NCBI RefSeq assembly: GCF_047675955.1
Contig: NC_132923.1
Span: 87,455,637 to 87,519,636 of the forward strand
DNA from: Chlorocebus sabaeus
Taxonomy: Eukaryota > Chordata > Mammalia > Primates > Cercopithecidae
Length of the DNA: 64,000 nt
Direction of reading: 5' to 3'
Each line of letters begins with the position of its first letter. Positions within the stretch are counted from its first letter, which is position 1. A model generated the notes under the pieces. It was not told where the DNA came from and did not search any database. It saw only the letters and a program-made list of their open reading frames with translations. The position numbers were made by a program, and so were the translations under genes. Below are positions 25,381 to 38,365 of this stretch, piece after piece.

Positions 25381-27162
25381 TAAGCACTTACTATTTTTAA
25401 GACAGTTAATCAGAGCTCATTTATTTATTTTGAAAGCAAAATTTCACGCACGACACATAAATACACAGATGGATAGACAGAAGTAGATTTGGTCCAGTTT
25501 TTAAGTTTTTCTTTCACATTTTTATGTCAAGTTTTGGATCCCCAAAAAGAGGGGAATGCTATGGGGACCTGACAGTGCAATGCTTTTATCATGCGTTTTA
25601 CTACAAGGACATTCCCCAAAGCTGGTGGACAACCCAAAGCCAATTAGTTTATCCTGGATGGGAGTTTTACCTCTGGTGGTGGGGGAGTTCATACTTTCCA
25701 GGTGGCTAAAAGTATGCTTCTTTGATCCAAACATGCAAAGAACTGAGTATCCCCTCCATAACTTCCATTAGCCATTTCTGAAAGTATATTTCCCACCTAG
25801 TTATTACACAGCAAGGCTTTTTGCTCTCTCATAATGCAAAGTAATTTCTGATACCCTCCAAATGCAATGCAAAACAGAACAGAGCCTTAGATTTTGAGAG
25901 GGATATATCTGCTTTCAGTTCTTGGGATTCCATGAGGAAAACAGAGGTTCCTCCCAAAATGGTGTCTGTGGCACCTTCTCTGTTTCTCCCAAGGAGTCCT
26001 ATGCTGTCAGAATTCACCTTAGGTCCTTTCATGTGGGCATTGAAGGTGACAAGAAGATAGATGGGGGAAATAATTCGGGCTGACTGAGAAGAAAAACAAA
26101 AATCCTTGTTTTCAAAAAAATAAGACCCAGAAAGAAAAAAAAAGCATAAAGCATAAATAAGATACAGAAAGAAACAAAAGCATAAAAAATACATATATTT
26201 TAAATATATGTATAGCTTGGTTGTTCACTTTTAGTTAAGCTGACTTTTAACCAAATATCTTACTACCAGACTCCAGTCAGGACAAACGGTCAATATTTCC
26301 GGCTTTTAACCTTTACCAAAGGTAACCTCCCAGGTGAAACCAATAAGCCTTAACTAAGGTTGTGACTTAACCACGGGTGTACAAGGGATTTTCAAAGCGG
26401 TGGTAAGCAGTTTTTACAAGATCTAGAACTTCCAGAGGTAAGGGATATTCAAGATAGGAAATCAGAAGTTTTTCATGAAGGAGAAAAGAATCAATAAAGG
26501 TCACACAAATGTCAAACCAGAAAGGACTCATTCCCTAAGCTGGAAATTGAACCTTCACCGCTACCATGAAAAGACAAAGCCTTAGCCACAGAACTACAGC
26601 ATTGGGCAGTCTCTGGTGCTCTTCCCAGAAGCCTTTCAAAGACTTTTTAACTGCCTAAGATAACTTATAGGCCTAACTGTGACATGAACCGCAAAATTCT
26701 TGCCCTCTGGATGGTGGAGACCAAGAGAAAGTTACCCCCATGTGGTCACAAAGTGAAGCTCTCAAAGACATAAAACAAACTGAGAGGGAAACTTAATCAG
26801 TTTTTGTTTCAGGAACCTGCAGCAAAGCTTTTAACTGACGGGTTTGTCAGGCTGGCTTGAACAATGGGCTTATAATTGTTTTAGGCCCGCATTTTCTCCT
26901 TTGGTACCCACCTCTCTATGACAGACGGACACAAAGTATACCAGATTTGCTACATCCTAAGACGCATCTCACAAATCCTTTTTCTCATCAATTAAAACCT
27001 TGCGGAGGAGACAAGCAGTGACTTTTAACATTCACTCAACCAGGTTGCACAGTGAGAGGCTGAGGCACCAGAGAGGGAGAGTGGACAAAAAGAGAAAAAG
27101 AGAATGATCTTCTTGGGACTTGACCCCAAGCCAGCTTAGACCAGGGAAGGGGTGTGACCTGT

Positions 27163-27252
27163 CCCATTGCTGATCAGACCCAGATGGTCAACAGTGTCAG
27201 ACCCAGTTGCTGATCAGATCCCATTGCTGATCAGACCCAGACTGTCAACAGT
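27163..27252. repeat. Imperfect tandem repeat in the ERV leader region
   Basis: A 33-base unit built around 'ttgctgatcagacccaga' and 'gtcaacagt' occurs at 27163-27195 and 27220-27252. A partial copy ('ttgctgatcagat') lies between them. Confidence 0.75.
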
Positions 27253-28000
27253 CATCCGTGTCCCTCACGGATGTCTATTCAGGTGACCCAAACAAGTAAG
27301 GATTAGGAGAGCAGAGGCAAAGCACCCTGAATGACAGAAAGGTTAGAAAAAGGAAAGGAGAGAGAGGAGGAGAAAGGGGAGGGAGAAAAGCATTGCCTAT
27401 GGCAGGGTCAGGGAGGTGAGGTGCTCAGGGAGGCTAGAGAAAGACCCACCTGAATGCTGAATCCGAAGTTCAGGTGGCTTCTTGTCAGTTGTGAAGGGAT
27501 CTTTTCTAGATATCTCATCAGCTCTTAAATTTGCCCCTTTGGGAGAGGAAAAAAGCTTCTCATGTCCTATGATCCTGCACATGCCTAATCCTGTCACTCA
27601 CAGCCATCACCAAAGAATGCAAGGCAGATTAATCCAAAGAGAATAGCCGTTAACATACTGTAGTGCCAAATCTATTTTTAATCAAGAGGGGCCTTACTGA
27701 GGTGGGCCTCTAATCCCATATGTCTTAAGAGAGAATCTAAACTTCTTAAGTTTGGAAGTCCTAACTTCCTAAACTTCCTAAGTCCTAACTCTAACCCAAG
27801 TTCAACAAACATCTTGTCCTTTACTAAGAAAGGCCTTTAACCTCGTATGTCTTAGGAGGGACTTTAACACTCCTAAATTGGGCCTCTAACCTTATTTTAT
27901 CTTTTTACCTGCAATAAAATATACTCTACCACTTACCCAAAGTCAGCCAACTGGTATTGCACAGACAATTTTCCTTTAGGTTGGAGGTCTCTCCAGTAGG

Positions 28001-28013
28001 GTCCCTTCGTGGT
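28001..28013 (-). other. Retroviral primer-binding site, tRNA-Arg type (13-nt core)
   Basis: Fourteen bases inside the 5' LTR, the minus strand reads 'accacgaagggac', identical to part of the sequence complementary to the 3' end of tRNA-Arg(TCG/ACG). The first few bases of the expected site (tggcg) are altered. This primer type is typical of ERV9-like class I elements. Confidence 0.75.
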
Positions 28014-28026
28014 TTGTCATGGAATA

Positions 28027-28603
28027 TGTTACTGGAGAGAGGTCCTAGTCCAGACCCCAAGAGAGGGTTTTTTGGATCTTGTGCAAGGAAGAATTCAAGG
28101 TGAGTCCACAGAGTAAAGTGAAAGCAAGTTTATTAAGAACATAAAGGAATAAAAGAATGGCTACTGAATGCATAGATTAGGGCATTCCTGAAAGCAAAAG
28201 GAGGAATGTGTCCACCTAAGGTACAATGCTTGCTTATACATAAGATAGCAAAGCAGAAAAATCATGGGGGAGATGTGCTCTACTACAAGGGCTTGTGACA
28301 AAAGATTGTTAATCTTTGTGTAACTACTGTCTTCCACAGGAATCTATATGACTATCTTTAAAGCAAAACTTATTCTTAAACTAAGAATGCTTTTGTTCTT
28401 AATATATTGGAACATCAGAACATTTCCTGGGTCTCTTAAGTCCTGGCTCTGGTCAGTAAACACTAATAACTTGGCCGCTTAACCATAAACATCCTGTGAC
28501 TGAGAATGCCTAACATCCTGGAAATGCAGCCCAGCAGGTCTCAGCCTCATTTTAGCCAGCCCCGTTTCAATATGGAGTTGCTCTAGCTTGAAAGCCTCTG
28601 ACA
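28027..28603 (-). repeat. 5' LTR of the provirus (577 bp)
   Basis: On the minus strand the LTR begins 'tgtcagaggc' at 28603 and ends 'ccagtaaca' at 28027, with the TG...CA ends of a retroviral LTR. It contains an AATAAA polyadenylation signal ('ttcttaataaacttgc') about 110 bases before its end. It aligns with the 3' LTR over its whole length, for example 'atgggggagatgtgctctac' occurs in both. This copy has no Alu insertion. Confidence 0.88.
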
Positions 28604-28645
28604 TTAAGACTTAGATATCTTTGAGTGTCCATTTTTAAGACTACT
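28604..28645 (-). repeat. MLT1 LTR, right part
   Basis: 'ttaagacttagatatcttt' continues the reversed MLT1 consensus where the left part stops at 20870. This shows that the provirus inserted into a pre-existing MLT1. Confidence 0.65.
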
Positions 28646-28784
28646 CTAGTGCCCTTAAATTTTTGGTGGTGGTATGTATGAAATGGAAAGAAATTTAAGT
28701 TGAAGTTTCACGCTCTGATTCTAGGAATGAGGACCTGAGTAAGTCATTAAGTCATTTCTATGAAAGTGTTGTGGTTTTTTTTTT

Positions 28785-29967
28785 GAGTTTTAAAATTTAT
28801 TATTATTATTATTATATTTTAAGTTCTAGGGTACATGTGCATAACGTGCAGGCTTGTTACATATGTATACTTGTGCCATGTTGGTGTGCCGCACCCATCA
28901 ACTCATCAGCACCCATCAACTCGTCATTTACATCAGGTATAACTCCCAATGCAATCCCTCCCCGCTCCCACCTCCCCGTGATAGGCTCCGGTGTGTGATG
29001 TTCCCCTTCCCGAGTCCAAGTGATCTCATTGTTCAGTTCCCACCTATGAGTGAGAACATGCGGTGTTTGGTTTTCTGTTCTTGGGATAGTTTGCTGAGAA
29101 TGATGGTTTCCACCTGCATCCATGTCCCTACAAAGGATACAAACTCATCTTTTTTATGGCTGCATAGTATTCCATGGTGTATATGTGCCACATTTTCTTA
29201 ATCCAGTCTGTCACTGATGGACATTTGGGTTGATTCCAAGTCTTTGCTATTGTGAATAGTGCCGCAATAAACATACATGTGCATGCGTCTTTATAGCAGC
29301 ATGATTTATAATCCTTTGGGTATATACCCAGTAATGGGATGGCTGGGTCATATGGTACTTCTATTTCTAGATCCTTGAGGAATCGCCATACTGTTTTCCA
29401 TAATGGTTGAACTAGTTTACAATCCCACCAACAGTGTAAAAGTGTTCCTATTTCTCCACATCCTCTCCAGCACCTGTTGTTTCCTGACTTTTTAATGATT
29501 GCCCTTCTAACTGGTGTGAGATGGTATCTCACTGTGGTTTTGATTTGCATTTCTCTGATGGCCAGTGATGATGAGCATTTTTTCATGTGTCTGTTGGCTG
29601 TATGAATGTCTTCTTTTGGGAAATGTCTGTTCATATCCTTTGCCCACTTTTTGATGAGGTCGTTTGTTTTTTTCTTGTAAATTTGTTTGAGTTCTTTGTA
29701 GGTTCTGGAAATTAGCCCTTTGTCAGATGAGTAGATTGCAAAAATTTTCTCCCATTCTGTAGGTTGCATGTTCACTCTGATGGTAGTTTCTTTTGCTGTG
29801 CAGAAGCTCTTTAGTTTAATTAGATCCCATTTGTCAATTTTGGCTTTTGTTGCCGTTGCTTTTGGTGTATTAGGCATGAGGTCCTTGCCCATGCCTATGT
29901 CCTGAATGGTATTACCTAGGTTTTCTTCTAGGGTTTTTATGGTATTAGGTCTAACATTTAAGTCTTT
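28785..29967 (-). repeat. 5'-truncated L1PA/L1P element
   Basis: The T-rich tail at 28771-28784 and (TTA)n mark the 3' end on the minus strand. Sequence is continuous to the ORF2 region ending near 29967. About 1.2 kb of a 6-kb L1 is present. Confidence 0.92.
29128..29892 (-). pseudogene. L1 ORF2 C-terminal remnant (254 codons)
   Basis: The frame corresponds to the last fifth of the L1 ORF2 protein, downstream of the endonuclease and reverse-transcriptase domains. It contains the C-terminal Cys-rich part ('[14 protein letters not shown]'-type motif, here with RGCG) and the [11 protein letters not shown] segment. The start is simply the first ATG in the truncated copy ('MGKDLM'). The normal C-terminus is lost: after the AAIKK segment the frame shifts in an A-run and ends within 5 codons. 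Upstream sequence is missing by 5' truncation. No function is expected. Confidence 0.88.
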
Positions 29968-31530
29968 GTGTAAATAGTGAAAATAAATAGTATGATGGAG
30001 TTTTTAGATGAAATAGACTTAATCCTTGTTTTCATTTGTCTTGATAAGATTTGACTTCATTAGAAAACAGTGTCAATTGTTAACACTAGAACCTAAATAG
30101 TAAAGTAAAGGGCTATGAACAGTGTGTGGAATTATACTGGTTAGAGGCTCTCAAAGACCTACATTATTAGATAGTACAAATGTAGACATCTGAGATTTAG
30201 GTCAGGCAAGGTAGGGATTGGTCTAGTTCTTGTCCACTCTTTTCTTTTTTTTTTTTCATAGAGAATTTACAAACATACTAATTGTAGCCAGGCTTAGAAT
30301 GGTCACAAAATGAAAACTACAGTGATTAGATATGGGAGCAGAGGGCAGATAGCTGTGAAAAGGGAAAAAAAGAACATGGATTTTTGCATATGGATTTTAT
30401 GTCCAAGCTTGGAAGTGGCATGAATTATTTCCACACATATTCCTTTGGCTAGTACCTGGTCACCTGGAACAATCTAATTGCAAAGTATACTGGGATATGT
30501 AGTTTTTCACAAAAAGAGAATATGGTATTGATGAATATCCAACCAATACCTACCACAGTCATGGTACTACTTCACAGATGAGGAAACTTCTCTTTGATGA
30601 CTAACTTGATATTCTATAATAAGTGAGGGAGTGAGGATACACGACCATGGAATAATGCCAAATTTGTTTCAATAATAATGCCCTTTGCTCTATACCTGTA
30701 TAGATCATTGATATCCATGATTATTTTTGCTGGAGAACTCTTTCTATAATAAAAATGTTATAGAGAAGCCCAGCATGTAAAATATATCAACAGAAGTAAA
30801 GCATAGTGAATTAAAGTTCTCTATGGCCTAGTTTAGAAACATCAGCACCAAATGATCTTGATGAGCCATTCCAGTTCTGCCTCACGTGTTTCATGTCTTG
30901 ATATCCTTCTATTTTTGATATGAGACAGAAGATTAAAGTCATGAATGCATTTCAGAACTGGGTGCTTGTGATCAACATTTTCTGCCACAGGGCCCAGATA
31001 TAAGTGGTACAATTTTAGTCAAAATCCCAGTGACACATGTGCTGAGCCTGAGGAATCTTTCCCCCACTGTCCACCGTCCATGAAAAACATTATCTCATTG
31101 TACAGGGCACACTCTGAAAACTTTCCCATTGGAATAAGGTAAAGTAACTGAGGACTTTTTAATTTTGTAAAGTGCACTCTTCCTTTTAATTTACTTATTA
31201 TAGAAATTTAATGTTCTGCAGTTTACTGAGCAAATAACATTGAAAGTATTTTAGAGTTAGCTTGGGAGCTCGCCTTTACTTGCCAGTTTGACTTTATTAT
31301 TTGATTATCCAGATAAAGGCCAGCAGTAACAATGCACTCTTCCTTAAGTGGATCGGAGGGGTGTCTCTTGGCCATTACCAATTCTAAATATAAGGAGAAA
31401 AATCACACAAGAGTGATTTGCTAATTTGCTCATTAGTCCCTTGAGTAAGATGCTTAATTCTCTGGACCTAGGTTTTTATAGTTATACTTTACCAGAAACT
31501 TCCTAACCTTGGGGGCTGGCAAATTCTGTG
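29968..31530. other. Unique-looking DNA, nothing recognised
   Basis: About 1.5 kb of AT-rich sequence with no open frame above 60 codons and no repeat I can name. Confidence 0.5.
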
Positions 31531-31534
31531 ATGC

Positions 31535-31615
31535 TGCATTCATTCAAAAAACACATACTTAGGACCAAATATGTGCCAGACACTGTGATAGATGCCCAAC
31601 AGACTGGCCCAGAGT
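31535..31615 (-). repeat. L2 fragment
   Basis: 'attcattcaaaaaacacata' then 'atgtgccagacactgtgata'. Confidence 0.6.
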
Positions 31616-32089
31616 CCTTAACTGCTGCCCTTTGGTCCCATGACTCATACCCCAATAAAGGCTTCCTCCACCACCCTCAGAGCACTTCTTCAAGCACTCC
31701 CTCCTGAACACACCTAACCAGCTTCTGATCATCAGAGCAGATATTTCCCCTTAAATTTTGGCTTTGGCATTTTACTTAGTTCCTCGCTTCCTGGTTCTGT
31801 TTTATCCTGGTCTTAGACAATGGTTCTTAGACCCAAGCTCACAGATATGGACCAGCCTCTCTACTCTCCTGCCTGGGCAGGCTCTGCAGACCCTAGACTG
31901 AGCCAAAGATCTGGGCCCCCACTTGTTTTGGAAAAGATGTGTGACAAATATGTAGAGATGAATAAAACCCATCTCTACTCTTAAAATATAAATAAATGAA
32001 AGGTGTGTAAGAGGTAGAATTGACAGGACTTGGAAACCTAATAGATTTTATGAAGATGAAGGTAAGAGATACTTAGGAAGATACCAAGG

Positions 32090-32235
32090 TTACTTCAGGT
32101 TACATGGAGGAGTTGGTGTTTAAACTCTATCTTAATAAGGAAATTTTAAATATGCAGAAGTGGCATAGAAGTGTGTTCCAGGTTAAATGAACAGCATGAG
32201 AAAGTGTTTAGAAGTTATGTATTCCATATTCTCTT
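32090..32235 (-). repeat. L2 fragment
   Basis: 'gaagtgtgttccaggttaaa' and 'tgaacagcatgagaaagtg' fit the reversed L2 interior. Confidence 0.55.
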
Positions 32236-32239
32236 GAGG

Positions 32240-33285
32240 AATGTCTGGCCATTTCCTATTGTAAGCACTTTGACTTCCTTTTAAACTGACGAACAGACTG
32301 TTTTGTTTTCCTCCTCCTATCTCTCCATTACTCCTCTAAGTTTTTTAAAGACAGTTTAAGATAGATGCCTTAGGTTTTCATTGCAGAAATTTGATCAGCC
32401 TTTTATTCGAGTAACTAAACTTCAATAATTTGGGTAATTTAACCGATTCAGATTGAATATCACACTAATAATTAACTTGTTTTCTCCTCCTTCCCATCAC
32501 CCACAGGAGCCTGATGGATCATTAACAAGATTAGAGACAGAGGGTGATCTTGGTGCATTACTGGTGCTCAGTAAATGTTAAATAATGGTTGAAATAGGAC
32601 CCAATGGAGATTGGCACTTTGCAGTAGAAACAGAAGCTCACAAAGTGTGCCTTTGCTGATGATCAGGTTTCACAATTCAGAGAAGGCACAGACTATCATT
32701 GAAATTCACATGCATTTATAGGAAAAAATCTAATGAATAATCCAGTTTCTAGCTAAATGAAAGCCTATGCTATGTAGAAAGTGCTAAATATCATAGTTGC
32801 TGCCCTGGGGGATTCACTTTTCCTCCTGTTTGAAGAGCTGCAGGCCACCAAAATGAGCAGGTATAGGAAATAAGGATGTGATGACCAGTGGATTACTGGG
32901 CACACAAGTGTTTTGCCCAGAGCATTCTTTGTCCTGCCCCAAAGTGCTCCCAAGAGCCAGATTCCCATCTGTTAACTGACAATCCTGACTGCCAATATGA
33001 GGGCTAACTTTGCCAAGCAGGAATTGTATGGTGTTAATGGCTTTGAGTAGAGCCTCGTGCTGCCTGCTGGCAGGGAGAATCCTGTTTGATTCTAAAGAGC
33101 CCAAAATTTATACTTTAAAACATATTTTATTTGACAGCCAGAATCTAATGAATCTGATTTCATCTGTCTGTCTGCAGATCTCTGCTTGAGAATATCAAAC
33201 CTTCAGTAAAAGAGCTCCTCACAGTTTATAAAACACTTTTCCTATCAGCTATCTCATTTGGTCCTTATGACAACTAAAGGAAGAA
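32240..33285. other. Unique-looking DNA, nothing recognised
   Basis: Includes two overlapping minus frames (32765-33104, up to 96 codons) with no recognisable domain. Confidence 0.45.
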
Positions 33286-33289
33286 GGTA

Positions 33290-33410
33290 ACCACGTGTAG
33301 GTGCTTTACATGCCATCTCATTTAATCTCTGAAGTCTTACAGGGTAGAATTTTTAAGTTCCCATTTTGCAGATGAAGATCCAAGACACCGAGAAGCAAAG
33401 TACTTGCTGA
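33290..33410 (-). repeat. MIR
   Basis: 'gctttacatgccatctcatt' followed by 'cccattttgcagatgaagat'. Confidence 0.75.
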
Positions 33411-33519
33411 ACTTTTTCTTGAGATGAGTAGAAAAAGCTAATGGGATAGATATTAATCCTGGTTTCCAGTCTATTTTTAGTCTCAAGATTGAAAGTCATA
33501 TCCTCTGGGCACCTACTTA

Positions 33520-33800
33520 ATTGTAATTGTAAACAACTCTACATGTTATTGAATCTCTAAACCATCTTATGAGGTGGATACTATCATCCTCATTTTACAG
33601 ATTTTTTTTCATTTTGCAAGCATTTATTGAGCACCTGCTATATTCTAGAAACTGTTCTAGGCACTGGATAAACACCTTCAAATAAGACAAGCATGATTAC
33701 TTCTCTTGTGAATCTTACTTTCTAATAGGAGGAGACAATAAATAAATATAAATGCTTAAGATGTACAAAGTATAGAAACTGAGGCCCTTCTTTAGATTGG
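33520..33800 (-). repeat. MIR interrupted by an L2 fragment
   Basis: The MIR runs to 'cctcattttacag' (33600) and picks up at 'atagaaactgaggccc' (about 33773). Between them is reversed L2 tail ('agcatttattgagcacctgc'). Confidence 0.6.
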
Positions 33801-33950
33801 TTGATCATGGGAGGACTGATGAAACATTTAAATTAAGAAATGTCAAATGTTAAGAAAGACCCAGGTTTAGAAAGATCTAAGGGATTATAACTGTAAGCAG
33901 AGAACAGTAAATAAATACATCTTAAGGGGAAAATAAGCTTTGTGCCACCT

Positions 33951-34424
33951 TGTGATGATTCATTTTATGTATCAACTTAACTGGGCCACCAGGCGCCCAG
34001 ATATTTGGTTAAACATCATTCTCAGTGTGTCTGTGAGAGTGTTTCTGGGTAAGATTAACATTTGAATCAGTAGACTTAGTAAAGCAGATTGCCCTGCCCA
34101 GTGTGGGTAGATCTCATCCAATTCACTGATGCCTGAATAGAACAAAGACTAAATAGAGGGAATTCACTCTCTCAGCCTCTAAGTTGGGACACTGGTCTTC
34201 TCTTGCCTTGGATCAAAGTCAGACTGGAACTTACACTACAGGCTTTCTTGATTCTCAGATTTGCAGACTGGGACTGGAAACAAACCATTGGGTCTCCTAG
34301 GTCTCCAGCTTGCTGACTGCAGATCCTGGGATTTTCAGTCTCCATAAATGTGTGAGAAAATTCCTTATAATAAATAAATATTGTATGTATTGGTTCTTTC
34401 TCTCTGGAGAACCCAGACTAACAT
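33951..34424 (+). repeat. LTR-like interspersed repeat, family uncertain
   Basis: A familiar mammalian repeat from 'tgatgattcattttatgtat' to 'ctctggagaacccagactaa', with 'ccttataataaataaat' near the end. I could not settle the family name; MaLR-related LTR is my best guess. Confidence 0.6.
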
Positions 34425-34439
34425 ATGCCATTTAGGAAA

Positions 34440-34965
<526 letters not shown>

Positions 34966-35685
34966 AGTGTGTGGAGAATGAATTATATACAGAAAAGATT
35001 AAAAGACCGGTTAGGAAACGGTTGCAGATGAGAAATGGTGGCTTGGATAAGAGTGATAATAATAGAAGTGAACAGATTTTGAATGTATTTTGTGGTTGTG
35101 TCAACATGACTTGCTTAGGTGGGGTTTGAGAGAAAGAAGAAATAAAAAATGACTCACAGGCTTTTGACCTGAGCAACTGACTAGTTGTGTCAGTTACTGA
35201 AATGGAGAAGGCTGTGGGAGAAGCGGATTTTGAGAATGACATATCAAAAATTCTGTTTTGGCTATATTAAGTCTAAGATGCCTATTAGACAATAAAGTGT
35301 ATATGTCAAGCAGGCAGTTGAGTATATGTCTGGAAACCAGTGGCTGTGTGTATTCAGAGATTAAATGGCTTACCAAATGTAACAGAAAAATTGGTGGAGC
35401 TGGTTTATTTGACAAGAACTCCAAGCCTTCCCTAGCTTCAAACTGGAATTGACTATCAGTTGGACATAAAACCAGGCTCAGCAATAAAATCTTTGCTACA
35501 CTTCACTGTCTTCCCCGGGACCCCTGTTTGTCCCTCCACACATGCCTGTAAATGGAGTTTTAAAATGCTTTCTCTGGCTGACAGTCTTGCTATATTGCCA
35601 AATGGTTGGTAGGGGATCTATAAGCCTAATTCCTAGGGAGAATCCCTTGTGACTATATATAGTTCCACTTAATATAATATCGAAG
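34966..35685. other. Unique-looking DNA, nothing recognised
   Basis: Overlapping minus frames at 34964-35484 (92 and 96 codons) have no recognisable domain and are probably chance. Confidence 0.45.
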
Positions 35686-35689
35686 ACCA

Positions 35690-35860
35690 TGGGCTTCAGA
35701 TTCATCCTATGCATTTAATTTCTGACCATATGATTTCATTAAATCTTAACTCAAAAGTCTCTGCACCTATTTCCTAGTTTATAAAGTGTGAATGCTAACA
35801 CTTGGATTAGCTGGGACAGTCTATGTAGTTCTTAGTACCTGCCATTTGGTAAACATGGAT
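35690..35860 (+). repeat. MIR
   Basis: Diverged MIR sense core: 'tttcctagtttataaagtgt'. Confidence 0.55.
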
Positions 35861-36029
35861 AACTATCATTAATAATAATGATTAGGTAGTAATATTTCTG
35901 GCACCTTTCATGTTAAATCTTTGAGTGTGATTTCTTGAAGTGTCATGAGTCAATGAGTATGAATATTTTCAAGGATGTAAATTGTCAAATCACCTTCCAA
36001 ATTTTTAGTTTCAGAAAAGAGAAGTATGA

Positions 36030-36280
36030 GGTAGTTTGATATAGTAGAAAGAGGCCTAGACCTGGAATCAGAAGGAACTAGATTTGGGTTCTGGTTTCAC
36101 TGTGTTCCCTTCACTTCGTTATGCCTTAGTTTCCTTATCTATGTACTTAAGTAACAGTACTTGCCATGCCAGTTTCCATGCTTACTGTACAGGCTTTTCA
36201 GTATGGAATGGAAACGATGTGTATGAAAGTACTTTGAAAACTCTAACAGCTTGTACAAGACTTCAGGGATGGTTATAATT
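36030..36280 (+). repeat. MIR
   Basis: 'tgatatagtagaaagaggcc' and 'tgccttagtttccttatcta' are MIR 5' part and core. Confidence 0.75.
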
Positions 36281-36329
36281 ATAATTATTACTCATGGCTA
36301 CACAAGCAACAGATGATAGTGGCTAGACA

Positions 36330-37182
<853 letters not shown>

Positions 37183-37187
37183 TTTTC

Positions 37188-37573
37188 TTAAAAAAGTATT
37201 ATTGTACTTTAAATTCTGGCATGCATGTATAGAACATGCAGGTTAAACAAATTTACAAGAAAAAAACAACCCCATCAAAAAGTAGGCAAAGGATATGAAC
37301 AGACACTTCTCAAAAGAAGACATTTATGCAGCCAACAAACATATGAAAAAAAGCTCATCATTACTTGTGGTTAGAGAAATGCAAATCAAAACCACAATGA
37401 GATACCATCTCATGCCAGTTAGTATGGTGATCATTAAAAAGTCAGGAAACAACAGATGCTGGAGAGGATGTGGAGATACAGGAATGCTTTTACACTGTTG
37501 GTGGGAGTGCAAATTAGTTCAACCATTGTGGAGGACAGTGTGGCGATTCCTCAAGGATCTAGAACCAGAAATA
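37188..37573 (-). repeat. Short L1 with 5' inversion (twin priming)
   Basis: 37190-37244 is the last ~55 bp of L1 in reverse ('agaacatgcaggtt'). 37245-37573 is ORF2 sequence in the opposite orientation ('atttacaagaaaaaaacaac' to 'ctagaaccagaaata'). That head-to-head layout is the twin-priming signature. The 121-codon plus frame 37295-37660 is the inverted ORF2 piece plus unrelated sequence. Confidence 0.85.
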
Positions 37574-37869
37574 GAATTTTTTGTTTTTAAAATAGTTTTT
37601 TCGGGTACATATGTATGGTTAAATATTTGGCTTAATTTTCATTGTTTTGGAGCATTGTAACATCAGTATAATATAGTAATTACTCTTCTGAAACTGGCTT
37701 GTTAAACTTGATGTTACTAAGATTCACTTATATCATTGGGTTTTACTGTAACTTATTTTCCCTATGAAATATTATTCCACAGTCAGATTATTCTATACTA
37801 GTGTTTTGTTTAAAATCCTTGGCAACAATACACAGGAGTGGAATAGATGGATACTTTTTCTTTCTCCTA

Positions 37870-38160
37870 CTGTCCTTTCTTGGTTTTAGCATTAGACTTA
37901 AACAGACTTTATGGAATAATGAAGTTTTCCACCATTTTCGTTCTTTGTGGGTTTCTGCTCCTTGAAAATTGGTTATAACTCACCTATGAAATAATCTGGC
38001 CTAGTGTTTTATTTGATGGGAAGTTTTAAATTCCTTATTAATTGTCTTTACTAGTTATTTGTTGATTCAGGTTTCCTATTTCTTTTTAAATCTAGTTTGG
38101 TAAGTTGTATTTTCCAAGTAATTTGTCCATTTCTTCCATCAACCTCAGAAATGTTACCAT
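37870..38160 (-). repeat. Old L1 (L1M/HAL1) ORF2 fragment
   Basis: 'ataatctggcctagtgtttt' and 'agtaatttgtccatttcttc' are reversed L1 ORF2. Confidence 0.65.
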
Positions 38161-38365
38161 TCTATACTGAAGAATTTTCACCTGTAAGACTTGCCTTCAT
38201 CCTGAATGAGGAGACGTTTTCAAAAGGCCATTCAAATGTGGTCAGAGGTCAGGAAGGGAGAAAAGCAACCAACTAACAAATTAGCCTCCCTCCTTCCTTG
38301 CCTCTTTTTCTCCTAGACAAAGCAGCCACGTTGTGCTGGGGAACCACCTCTGCCCTGGTTAGCTT

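Larger units (their letters stand above)
22211..28000 (-). other. ERV interior, no recognisable gag, pol or env
   Basis: About 5.8 kb lie between the polypurine tract and the primer site. The right third (26-28 kb) is GC-richer and leader-like, with a short imperfect tandem repeat (27163-27252) and a tRNA-like stretch (26530-26606). The left half (22.2-25.0 kb) is AT-rich. The longest minus frame (25829-26194, 121 codons) shows no motif I recognise. An Alu sits at 25044-25380. A typical class I interior is longer and codes for gag-pol-env, so large deletions or a non-coding passenger design are both possible. Confidence 0.6.

Noticed and set aside
25829..26194. 121-codon minus frame with a hydrophobic start, inside the ERV
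   Set aside because: It is in the provirus orientation and could suggest an envelope or accessory protein, but it shows no retroviral motif and lies in an otherwise non-coding interior. Treated as chance.
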